Origin: JBGASG01 sp046328035
Lineage (GTDB): Bacteria; Cyanobacteriota; Vampirovibrionia; Obscuribacterales; Obscuribacteraceae
Reading direction: 5' to 3'
DNA length: 64,000 nucleotides
NCBI GenBank assembly: GCA_046328035.1
Contig: JAXLXI010000012.1
Coordinates: 122,635-186,634 of the forward strand
Shown here: positions 23,062-31,051 of the stretch, piece after piece
Position numbering within the stretch: position 1 is the first letter of the stretch
How the letters are laid out: each line of letters opens with the position of its first letter
The notes under the pieces: generated by a model
What the model saw: the letters and a program-made list of their open reading frames with translations, nothing else
What the model was told of the DNA's origin: nothing
Databases searched by the model: none
Program-made: the position numbers and the translations under genes

Positions 23062-23901
23062 ATGCAAAACGAATCACGAAAATCGAAAAAATCGAAAGCT
23101 CAAGAAACAACTGAGGATCCGCTTGCGCTGGAGATGGAGTTGTTCTCTAGGGTCTATCCAACTGCGCAGGATCAGGTTGATGAATTGTGCAGAGTGGATG
23201 ATCCCTATCGTGAATATGTGTGCAAACGATGCGGTGCGCATGGACTGGAGCGCATCGACGCGCGAACCATGCTCTGCCCTACTTGTCATGCGAAAACTTG
23301 GTTGACGGCTGGAACGTTTTTTGAAGGGATAAGAGATCCAATGCACTGGCTATTTGCGATTTGGCTATTTGAGCGACGGGTGCAGATCAATGCTAACCGG
23401 TTTGCAAACTTCCTTGGTGCAAGCTATGGAGCAATTTGGAAAATGTTTCAGAAGATGGGAATGGTGCTCGACGATTTGATAAGACAGCCTGATGTCGACG
23501 GAGTTGAATTGGTTTCCTCGCGCGTTTTTGCGAAGATCATTTTTCGGCGAAGCATCGAAACTCCATCAGGAAGTCATCCTCTGGCTGAACAACTGGTGAT
23601 CGACGGGATGTTTGGCGATGAGCCGCATCTTGATGAGCCGCATCTCGATGAAATCAGCAGCGATGAAATCAGCAGCGATGAAATCAGCAGCGACGAAATC
23701 AGCAGCGGCGAAATCAGCAGCGACGAAGAGCAACGCCACAGCGCGCAGCATCACGAAACACATCTGGAAGAACTACAACTGGGAGAAGAACTGACCGAGG
23801 TGCAGAAGATAGTCTTTGAATCGCTAACTGAGAGCCGGTTTGGTTTGACGTCTTGCGCGATCGACTGGACATGGAACCAGCCGAACTGGCTTCAACGCTG
23901 A
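23062..23901 (+). CDS. IS1595-like zinc-ribbon/HTH protein with DEISS repeats
   Basis: This 279-residue protein's N-terminal half resembles IS1595-family transposases: a zinc ribbon (CKRCG ... CPTC), TWLTAGTFFEGIRDPMHWLFAIWLF, then a helix-turn-helix-like region. No DDE catalytic domain follows. Instead residues about 186-220 are 15-bp tandem repeats encoding DEPHL twice and DEISS-type units five times (23617-23721). AGGAGGG precedes the ATG. The adjoining frame (23956-24255) carries a C-terminal IS1595-like segment, so the two may descend from one element. It could be a dead transposase or a domesticated DNA-binding protein. Confidence 0.65.
   Translation: MQNESRKSKKSKAQETTEDPLALEMELFSRVYPTAQDQVDELCRVDDPYREYVCKRCGAHGLERIDARTMLCPTCHAKTWLTAGTFFEGIRDPMHWLFAIWLFERRVQINANRFANFLGASYGAIWKMFQKMGMVLDDLIRQPDVDGVELVSSRVFAKIIFRRSIETPSGSHPLAEQLVIDGMFGDEPHLDEPHLDEISSDEISSDEISSDEISSGEISSDEEQRHSAQHHETHLEELQLGEELTEVQKIVFESLTESRFGLTSCAIDWTWNQPNWLQR
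23617..23721 (+). repeat. In-frame 15-bp tandem repeats
   Basis: Seven 15-bp units are present: two of GATGAGCCGCATCTY, then five of GAYGAAATCAGCAGC with small changes (the fifth begins GGC). They encode acidic pentapeptides inside the IS1595-like protein. Confidence 0.9.
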
Positions 23902-23955
23902 CTTCTTTGGTTTGAATTCACTCTGGAGTGATTATTCGATTTCCGGGAGAGAGAT

Positions 23956-24255
23956 TTGCGCTTGCGGGAAGTTGGAGGCGGGACGGATGAACTTACTGAA
24001 GAGCAGAGTGAAGAGCGTTCTGCAACGCTCGGGTCATCAATAGCCACTCGGGTGTCGTATGCGATTGATTTTGTTCGGGCGACATATCAGGGGGTGAGCC
24101 GAAAGCGCTTACAGCATTATTTGGCTGTGTATTGTTTCTTCGTCAATCCAGAGCGCTGGCCGCAAGGTTCCTTGCTCGCAGCATGTCGAAGAGCAGACCC
24201 AATTAGCGATCTGCAAGTCAGGTCTTACGTATCGCCGCCACTGGTGACAATTTAG
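23956..24255 (+). CDS. C-terminal IS1595-like fragment
   Basis: This 99-residue frame begins at TTG 23956 after GGGAGAGAGAT. From residue 30 it reads ATRVSYAIDFVRATYQGVSR, KRLQHYLAVYCFFVNPERWP, then SLLAACRRADPI and YVSPPLV, resembling the tail of IS1595-related transposases or their derivatives. It follows the zinc-ribbon protein by 54 bases and is probably its separated C-terminal part. The catalytic core between them is missing. No inverted terminal repeats were identified. Confidence 0.5.
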   Translation: MRLREVGGGTDELTEEQSEERSATLGSSIATRVSYAIDFVRATYQGVSRKRLQHYLAVYCFFVNPERWPQGSLLAACRRADPISDLQVRSYVSPPLVTI

Positions 24256-24293
24256 TGACTGCTCAGATCATTTAGCGACTGCTCAGACCGTGT

Positions 24294-24491
24294 TCAACGT
24301 GGAACCGCTAGCGTTCGATTGGATTTAAGCCCGCTTTGATGCCTGCGCGCTTCGCAATCGTTGTGATCGCAAGTGCAAGAGTGCGAACCATCTGACGCGT
24401 CTTCACAGTCTTCGCTGCAATATCCGCTGTCGCTATTTTCAGCATTGCAGTAGCAGAAGCTGTTTTCGCATCTGGTTCGTTTCTTCACCAT
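24294..24491 (-). CDS. Metallothionein-like Cys-rich protein
   Basis: This 65-residue protein has eight Cys arranged as C-x4-C-x-C, then GYCSEDCE, then CTCDHNDC. This matches the layout of bacterial metallothioneins of the SmtA/BmtA family (x-C-x-C-N ... YCSxxC ... C-x-H-x-x-C), including the diagnostic YCSE. Such proteins bind zinc or cadmium in the cytoplasm. The ATG at 24491 has GGAG upstream. The basic C-terminal tail (ARRHQSGLKSNRTLAVPR) is unusual for the family. No SmtB-like repressor is next to it. Confidence 0.7.
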   Translation of the reverse strand: MVKKRTRCENSFCYCNAENSDSGYCSEDCEDASDGSHSCTCDHNDCEARRHQSGLKSNRTLAVPR

Positions 24492-24586
24492 GGCCGGTGC
24501 TCCGCGTCCGTCGCCTATTAATATATGCGATGACGGCGAAAAATGCGATCTTGATCCAGGACATTGTTATAGAAAATCAGAAAATT

Positions 24587-25522
24587 CTACTTATACTGCA
24601 TTCTGAACTGCGGATGTTGACGTGCTCGGAATTCGCTGATCTCTTCACTCGAAGGCAGTATCAAGGTCGTACCGCGTTGAATGCGAGCAGTAGGCGTTCC
24701 ACTCGTGTCAGCATCTGAACTCAATCCATTGATCTCGGCGATCAATGTCCACAGTGATCCGTCTTGGAGAGCCGCATGGCGGGTCGCGATTGTGCGCAGG
24801 GTATCGCCAAGCCTGACGGTGTAATTGATGCGCGTTGTTGGTCCGCCCTCGCTGACGGGTTGTCGTGATTTCTTGGGTTTCTTGCTGCTCATCGTAGCGC
24901 GGAACATCTCGATCTCAGTTCGCGTAGGCATCTGCAAAATGGTGTTCGGTTTCAGATGAATAATTTGTTTGTTGTCGCGATAGGTAACGCGGATCACCGG
25001 GCGATTGATTCTGAAAATCAGCAACGCCAATCGGCTGTCGCCCAGCAAGCTGGCGGCGATCGATTCGAGTGTGTCGCCGGGGCGAACAATGTAGCGCGTG
25101 CGAACTTCTTCCTCTACGAAGAGGCGCTGATCCTTGCGGGTTGCTTGATCGGCCATGAGTGTGTCCATCATGCGCCGAGCTTCCTTTTCCTTCCAGGAAC
25201 GAAGTGTCTCGAGTTCGCTGTTTCTATCGTCGTCGTCCTTATCGATCCGCCGCTCTGGAACTTTTTCCTGACTCCAATCAGCTCGCATCTCTATGCAGTC
25301 AGGAATTTGACTTGTCTCATATGTCGATGTTGCTGATGTTGCTACATACGGATCGGGATGGGTCGAAAATTGAGTTGGATCAATCCAATGCGTAGACTGA
25401 TTCGGTTGTGATCCCTGCTCTCCTGGAGCGCGTTCGTCTGCAGGCGGCAAAGCATCCAACAATTGCTGTAGGAACGCTTGTGGTGGTTGGCCGCCCATCG
25501 AAGTGAAATCAGCGGTCGGCAA
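24587..25522 (-). CDS. LysM-domain protein (3' part of a broken larger gene)
   Basis: This 311-residue frame has two LysM modules, TRYIVRPGDTLESIAASLLGD (about 141-200) and INYTVRLGDTLRTIATRHAAL (about 232-300), which bind peptidoglycan or similar glycans. The N-terminal 130 residues are disordered and acidic. Protein-like sequence continues upstream in the same frame before the first ATG (SVQPSVTTTQDQIATVQPLP). Further proline/threonine/glutamine-rich stretches in other frames link it to the large gene at 25754-29245. It therefore probably is the C-terminus of one very large protein. Confidence 0.7.
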   Translation of the reverse strand: MPTADFTSMGGQPPQAFLQQLLDALPPADERAPGEQGSQPNQSTHWIDPTQFSTHPDPYVATSATSTYETSQIPDCIEMRADWSQEKVPERRIDKDDDDRNSELETLRSWKEKEARRMMDTLMADQATRKDQRLFVEEEVRTRYIVRPGDTLESIAASLLGDSRLALLIFRINRPVIRVTYRDNKQIIHLKPNTILQMPTRTEIEMFRATMSSKKPKKSRQPVSEGGPTTRINYTVRLGDTLRTIATRHAALQDGSLWTLIAEINGLSSDADTSGTPTARIQRGTTLILPSSEEISEFRARQHPQFRMQYK

Positions 25523-25753
25523 TGGCTGAACTGTGGCAATCTGATCCTGCGTTGTAGTAACGGACGGCTGTACCGAGGTTCATTGTCTAACGCTGACCAG
25601 AGAGGCTACCCATTCTGTACCGTTACGGATCTCGGACCGTCTGTGTGGAGGAAGGAGTGTCCGGTGTCTGGATTGAAGAAGTGTCGGTTTGCGCGGAGGG
25701 AGAGTCCTGCTGCTGCTGATACGTGCTTGTTGCCTGCACGCATTCTCTCTGAG

Positions 25754-28700
25754 TCAGAGATGCGGGCTGAGGGAATGGCTGAATATTCCGGCGCAGACTC
25801 GGGTCCGGTATTTACCAGCGCTACGGTTGCTGGTGTGATGAACTGCGTACCGGTAGACTCCATCTGGGCATTTGGAGGTTGACAATCTGCGCGTCGGCAG
25901 TCGGGATTGCGACGAATGTATTGGGCCCTGCGCGTCTACAGTCGGGTTTGCGACACCCGGTGTTGCGCTGGGATCCGCGACGGAAGTTGGATTTGCGGCT
26001 GCGCTGGCATTAGCATTTGGATCGGTTGGTCCGGTCATTACAATTGTGATCCCGGGCAATATTGAGTTCGGGTCGATTTGACTGACCGCCGCGAGTGATT
26101 GCGGATCGGTGCCAGATGACCCTCCAGGATTATTTGGATCTTGATTTTGTGGATCCTGTCCGGTGGTGAAGTATCCCAGTCCACCGTTGCTCTGATCGTC
26201 GGTCACCGCATCTTCTTCGTCTGGATCCTTCTTCTTGCCGCCGCCGCGGATAACCTTCTCGCCGGTTGCAGTGGAAATGGTCAAAGTGAATCCTGATTGA
26301 TCTCCCGCCGGACGAATACTGATCACTTCGGTGAAGGGAATTCGCTCGCCTTTGCCGATGATCAGTCCAATTCGATCTCCTGCGAGTGTGGTTTCGATGC
26401 CGCTGGCGATGACAATTCCGATGCCCTTGTTCGCTATATCCGTAGCCACAAAACGAGCACCGCGGTCTCCCAGAACCTCGGCTCCGACCCCGACACTGAC
26501 ATTTACTGCGCCGCGACCGATGCGTCCTTCCAGACCTGGTATGACGATGTTCTCACCCGGTTTGCCGATGTCGATCATGCCTGGGAATCGTCCGCCGGCA
26601 GCGATCAGGCTGCCGTTCTTGCCGGCTTCGATCAGTTGCGCCAATCGGGTGATCTCGGTCAGCATAGTTTTGCCGAACTCCCCGGATTGACCGAGTTTGC
26701 CGTCGGCAGGTGCTATGCCTGTGGGCAGTTTGCCGATGCCGTCGGTGGCACCGATGTTTGTGGAAACTTTGCCCATCCCGATCATTTCGCCCAGTGGTAG
26801 TTTGCCGTTCAACGCCCCCTGGTCGCTGAGTTTGCCAAGCACCGATGCGTTGGCGTCCACCGATTCGCGAGCCAGTCCGGCTAGCGACAACATCGATCCG
26901 AGAGGCGGAATTCTCAACGCTCCGGAAGCGGTTTGATCTTCTGTGCCAATGGGTTTCGAGGTGAATCCAGCCATGAGCACGCGTGGTGCATCAGGTGCTG
27001 GGTTATCCGATTTTTCATTTGCAGAAGCTGCCACTCGGATATCAGGCGCGGACACGCGGACATCAGAGGCAGCCACGCGGACATCAGACGAAACGTCCGC
27101 ACCGCTCGACTGCGATCGCTCGACAGTGCTTACCTTCAGCGCGGCGATTGCTTCGGTTTCTGCCGCACTGTTGCGCAGCAACGCTGATTGAAATCTGCCG
27201 GCGTCCAGAAACGCAGTTTCGACCATCTTCAGCGGTTTGGCGTTCAGCACCAGATCCGCGGCGGTGTCGGTGACAGCCGACGCCAGCGCCGCAGCAAGCG
27301 GCAGGCGGTGCAAGTCGGCTGGTTCGTTGACATTCTCTTGCTTGACTAATGCCGGGCGCTGCCCGAGATTGCTGAGGTTGGGGTCATCCTTAAAGAATGG
27401 TTCGTTCGCGGTGGTCAAAATGAACGCGCCCGCCTTTTTCACGGGTTCGCTGATTGCTGTGCCACCGCCATTCTCCGAACCGAACTCGTTGCTGAACACA
27501 TTGAAGATGCTGGGTATTTTCTTGAGCGCTAACGCCTGCTGCTCACTTGTTGATCCTGACGTCACGGCGTCGGCTGAGGCATGAAAGCCGCTCTGTAGTG
27601 TCTCCGATCCCATCGTGACGATGCGTTTGAATTCCGGCGGAAGAATCGTGCCGTTAGTGACCGTGGTACCGCCGCCGGGTAACTTCAGTTCTTCGGCGGT
27701 CGGGAAAAAAGTTCCGAAGAAGCCGAGTTGGCGCTTCATGTCTTCGTATTGCTGCGCTGTTACCGCAGCCACTTCCGTTTTTCCTGGCGAAGCGACCCCG
27801 GGTGTCAAATTGCTGTTGGTCTCGTGGCGTCGAGTCTGGGCATTCTGGATTTCGTCGGTGTTATTGATGCTGCCGCCGGACGGGGGCGGATCTACCTGAC
27901 GCTTGGACGGTGGAGTGTAATCACTGAGGAGCGTCATCAAGGTCGATTGGCCGAATGCGAACGCCGACTTCAATGCTTTGGTCGTTTCTTCCTCGCCGTT
28001 CTCTTTGTTCTGTTCGCCGTGTTTTCCAGACAGGGGTAGCACGACATTAGTGGTACCCTGATCGCCGGGAGCGCCGCCCGGAACGCCGGGAACTCCGCCG
28101 CCCGCTCCCGGTGCGCCGTCATTGTTGAGGGGAGTTGGGCTGTTGGGTTTCTTGATCGGTTGCCCAGAGAGTCCGCCTGACTCTGGCTGGGGCTCCGTGA
28201 AATCGAATCCGAACGTCTTTAAAATATTCTGCCAGCTGGTAGTGTATGTGGTGCGATTCTTGTCATCGCCGGGTGCCATGGTGCCTGCCGTCGCGCCCTC
28301 GACGAAATCACTGGCGGTCGGCAGCGGCGATTTTGCCGGCTTCCAAACCTTCAGTCCGTTATCAACTTCACCGTTTGAACCGGTGTCATGTGCGCCATTC
28401 TGAGGGTGCACTGCGCCGCCTCGAAATGTCCTCTGGATAAACTCTGTAAACAATCCGTCTAGCGGAAGGGCGGTCGCTGCGACGGAGGGCACCAGAGCAT
28501 CATCCGTGGTGGCACCGGATGTGCCGGAATTCGAGGAGTGCTTCTTGCCGCCAGGCACTGGCGGCATGACTGGGGCGCCATCGCCGGTATCGCTCGCTTG
28601 GTTGCCGTTCCCCTGGTTGTCGTTCCCATGATTGTCATTTACGTGGTTGTCGTGGCCGCTGGAACCGCTGGGTTGGAGCCCTCTCGGAACGAACCAACCC

Positions 28701-29245
28701 GAGTAACCCGAGTTGAATGCCTCACCAAACAAATTCTTGACGCCGCCCAGCAATCCCTCTTCTGGAGAGTCGCTGGCGCCACCTTCGTTCACCGCTCCCA
28801 CCGATTTGTGTTTCCCGCCGGGAGGCGGAAGCAACGGAGCCAGCGCAGTTGGCGAGCCGCTACCAGGTTGCCCGGGCTGAACGAGGGGAATCGGGTCTCC
28901 TGACTCGCTGGCTGTCGGATGCTGCGAGCCTGCGTTTGGAAGCGGTGCGGACTCAGCAGCGCGCACACGGCCCCAGAGATTCTTCAAAAATGTGCCCGCT
29001 TGCTGCAGACCTTCCAGTGAGAAACCATTGCCTGCGTCGAACGTTTCCATGACGGCGGCATGTGCTCCGCTCTCGCTGCGAACGCGAGCCAGTGCTCTTT
29101 GAGCGCCGGAATTCCATTGAACAGCAGAATTGTCCTCTGCTTCGGCAGCGGCGCGTTGTCCTTCGGTGCTGCGAGTCTGACCTTCAGCACATGCTGATTC
29201 AGTTTCTACAACTTCAAAAGGATCTGTTCCGGGGGGATCGGACAT
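25754..29245 (-). CDS. Very large low-complexity protein (5' part of a broken LysM gene)
   Basis: From ATG 29245 (AGGGGAG ten bases upstream) this frame encodes about 1160 residues starting MSDPPGTDPFEVVETESACAEG. The first two thirds are disordered: Gly/Pro/Asn/Asp-rich, with HDNHVNDNHGNDNQGNGNQ at about residues 195-215. A more ordered Gly-rich segment near residues 880-1030 reads PGLEGRIGRGAVNVSVGVGAEVLGDRGARFVATDIANK. No signal peptide is visible. The last 40 or so residues look out of frame; protein-like sequence goes on in other frames (PNTFVAIPTADAQIVNLQM; STGTQFITPATVALVNTGPESAPEYSAIP) toward the LysM gene. I assign no function beyond likely cell-envelope association. Confidence 0.6.
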   Translation of the reverse strand: MSDPPGTDPFEVVETESACAEGQTRSTEGQRAAAEAEDNSAVQWNSGAQRALARVRSESGAHAAVMETFDAGNGFSLEGLQQAGTFLKNLWGRVRAAESAPLPNAGSQHPTASESGDPIPLVQPGQPGSGSPTALAPLLPPPGGKHKSVGAVNEGGASDSPEEGLLGGVKNLFGEAFNSGYSGWFVPRGLQPSGSSGHDNHVNDNHGNDNQGNGNQASDTGDGAPVMPPVPGGKKHSSNSGTSGATTDDALVPSVAATALPLDGLFTEFIQRTFRGGAVHPQNGAHDTGSNGEVDNGLKVWKPAKSPLPTASDFVEGATAGTMAPGDDKNRTTYTTSWQNILKTFGFDFTEPQPESGGLSGQPIKKPNSPTPLNNDGAPGAGGGVPGVPGGAPGDQGTTNVVLPLSGKHGEQNKENGEEETTKALKSAFAFGQSTLMTLLSDYTPPSKRQVDPPPSGGSINNTDEIQNAQTRRHETNSNLTPGVASPGKTEVAAVTAQQYEDMKRQLGFFGTFFPTAEELKLPGGGTTVTNGTILPPEFKRIVTMGSETLQSGFHASADAVTSGSTSEQQALALKKIPSIFNVFSNEFGSENGGGTAISEPVKKAGAFILTTANEPFFKDDPNLSNLGQRPALVKQENVNEPADLHRLPLAAALASAVTDTAADLVLNAKPLKMVETAFLDAGRFQSALLRNSAAETEAIAALKVSTVERSQSSGADVSSDVRVAASDVRVSAPDIRVAASANEKSDNPAPDAPRVLMAGFTSKPIGTEDQTASGALRIPPLGSMLSLAGLARESVDANASVLGKLSDQGALNGKLPLGEMIGMGKVSTNIGATDGIGKLPTGIAPADGKLGQSGEFGKTMLTEITRLAQLIEAGKNGSLIAAGGRFPGMIDIGKPGENIVIPGLEGRIGRGAVNVSVGVGAEVLGDRGARFVATDIANKGIGIVIASGIETTLAGDRIGLIIGKGERIPFTEVISIRPAGDQSGFTLTISTATGEKVIRGGGKKKDPDEEDAVTDDQSNGGLGYFTTGQDPQNQDPNNPGGSSGTDPQSLAAVSQIDPNSILPGITIVMTGPTDPNANASAAANPTSVADPSATPGVANPTVDAQGPIHSSQSRLPTRRLSTSKCPDGVYRYAVHHTSNRSAGKYRTRVCAGIFSHSLSPHL

Positions 29246-29474
29246 GCGATTGAAACTCCCCTGCAATCGGCAGGTCTAGAAAAGATGGTGCAAAGGTGGC
29301 GGTTTTGGCAGGCAAAACTAGAGGGGGAGATAGCGTTGCCCGAATTGATAGTAGGGTTCATTTGTGGCAATTTTGTTGAAAGCCACAAGGAACCTGCTCA
29401 AATTAACCCCGTCACCCATAATCTCCGACGCTCGCTAAGTAGACACTATCAGCCTATCAAGGGAACGGCAGCAT

Positions 29475-30416
29475 ATGCGGCAACTGATCAACGCCGACAT
29501 CCACCATATCTGGCTGCCGCAAGGCGAGACTAAGGCAGTGGTAATTTGTGTTCATGGCTTAGGTCTGCACGGTGGTTGCTATCATCATCTCGGAACAACG
29601 CTCTCAGCCAACGGCTTCGCAGTACTGGCAATCGACATCCGTGGCTTGGGTTGTTGGCGTAGTTGGGGAGACCACTCGCTCGATATCAGTGGTTGCCTTG
29701 CTGATTTGCAAGCGGCGCTCACAGAATTGCGTAATCTCTATCCATACCTGCCTCTGTTCCTGGCGGGCGAATCTCTGGGGGGTGCCATAGCGCTCAAATG
29801 CGCATCGCAGAACGCCCACCTGGTAGATGGGCTGATTATGAGCAGTCCGGCTATCGATTCCAGTCGTCACTTCTTCAATCACTGGGAGCTCTGGTTGAAG
29901 CATTACCTGGCTCCCAATCGACGTGTCAGCCTGATTAAGGCGCTGATAGAGCGAGCAGAAGCCGATGAAGAACTACGCCAGCTGTGGTTGGATGATCATC
30001 TGGCGTGTAAGGAAGTCTATGTGCGAGATTTGATTGCTATGCGTAACTTACTCAACGACAACGACCTTAGCGCACGCATGCTTCGAAAGACACCGGTCCT
30101 GGTTCTGCAAGGATACGGCGATCGGCTCTTCGTTCCGCGTGACACGCTGAGTCTGTTTGAGCGCCTGACGACGTCTGAAAAAGAACTCGTCTACATCGGA
30201 AATGCAGAGCACCTAATGCTGCAAAGCCGCCGACAAGATCACAGGGGGCTCAGTGTCTTGATGGGTTGGATGGAGATTGTCGTCACGAAACTCCGCAAGC
30301 GAGATCTCTCGGCTCTGCCGGCACCATTCTGCGAACTGCGACTGGTGAACCACTTCGCTTCACCCGACGGATCTAGGGGCGAACCTCATGGCGAGCAGCA
30401 ACAGCGAGCCGCCTGA
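29475..30416 (+). CDS. Alpha/beta hydrolase (monoacylglycerol lipase-like)
   Basis: This 313-residue cytoplasmic serine hydrolase has the oxyanion motif VHGLGLHGG (26-34), the nucleophile elbow AGESLGGA (Ser100), an acidic residue in GYGDRLFVP and the catalytic His in NAEHLML. The pattern matches the Hydrolase_4 group, which includes monoacylglycerol lipases and lysophospholipases. It is related to two exported hydrolases in this window (48296-49945 and 50454-51563), which have the same VHG/LHG, DxRGxG and GESxGG blocks. Its tail overlaps the convergent gene at 30360. The substrate is unknown. Confidence 0.85.
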   Translation: MRQLINADIHHIWLPQGETKAVVICVHGLGLHGGCYHHLGTTLSANGFAVLAIDIRGLGCWRSWGDHSLDISGCLADLQAALTELRNLYPYLPLFLAGESLGGAIALKCASQNAHLVDGLIMSSPAIDSSRHFFNHWELWLKHYLAPNRRVSLIKALIERAEADEELRQLWLDDHLACKEVYVRDLIAMRNLLNDNDLSARMLRKTPVLVLQGYGDRLFVPRDTLSLFERLTTSEKELVYIGNAEHLMLQSRRQDHRGLSVLMGWMEIVVTKLRKRDLSALPAPFCELRLVNHFASPDGSRGEPHGEQQQRAA

Positions 30417-30742
30417 AGCTTGAATGTCGCGCTGGCAGGACAGGATACCGATACTGCATACGGTGTCACGTGTCCGCATCAAATCAGCTGGCACCTCGAA
30501 CAATACCTTGCGAATTCGATGAACTGCGCGTGCCAGTTCTTCCCGCTTGTTCGCTGATTCCAGCACAGTGGCTAGCTCGTATAACACCGGGAGTGTATGT
30601 AATGGCTGTTCCGAATATTCTTCCATGATGCAAATCACGTTGCGGTAAATGTTCTCAGCCAGCTTTAGTTCGCCATGCTTGGGGCAGCTGCCGCAATCAA
30701 CTTCATGCGATTGACGTGGTGGTTTGGAAGCGGTTCAAACAT
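30360..30742 (-). pseudogene. Small TPR-like gene with a frameshift
   Basis: From ATG 30742 (GGGAG upstream) the frame reads MFEPLPNHHVNRMKLIAAAAPSMAN and stops. In the next frame, without a gap, it continues CPKHGELKLAENIYRNVICIMEEYSEQ and goes on with HTLPVLYELATVLESANKREE to a stop at 30360. The helical pattern resembles tetratricopeptide-type repeats. One indel near 30670 separates a good start from a good body. A shorter product could start at ATG 30638 or 30626. Confidence 0.5.
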
Positions 30743-30826
30743 ACGATCAGGCTCCCTTACAAATTAAGATGAAAATTGCGCTCAGCGTGTTCCCGGCGGC
30801 TCACAGCATGACTACTGCCAGAGTCA

Positions 30827-30941
30827 AAGTGATATCACTTCCCAATTGTCACCAAGTTCAAGTGATATCGCTTCGGAGGTGTGAACCAAAGCGATATCAC
30901 TTAGAGATTTTTGTCCTTGCCGAACTCAAGCGATATCATTT
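30827..30941. repeat. GATATC palindromes, copies 11-14
   Basis: Four copies occur in 115 bases: AAGTGATATCACTT (30827-30840), AAGTGATATCGCTT (30860-30873), AAGCGATATCACTT (30889-30902) and AAGCGATATCATTT (30928-30941). Start-to-start spacings are 33, 29 and 39 bases. They lie in a 310-base gene-free stretch just upstream of a consensus promoter. Confidence 0.85.
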
Positions 30942-30992
30942 CGGAATTAACCAAACTGGTACTTCGTTCTTTGAGAATCAGTCGCCGCTCTA

Positions 30993-31020
30993 TTGACATC
31001 CTCTGCCATCAATATATAGT
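30993..31020 (+). promoter_or_regulatory. Sigma-70-type promoter of the repeat-protein gene
   Basis: A perfect TTGACA (30993-30998), a 16-base spacer and TATAGT (31015-31020) lie 32 bases before the ATG at 31052. The cluster of four palindromes ends 51 bases upstream, in a position where an activator or repressor array could act. Confidence 0.6.
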
Positions 31021-31051
31021 TAAACAGTACGGTTTCTTGAGCTCTTACTAC

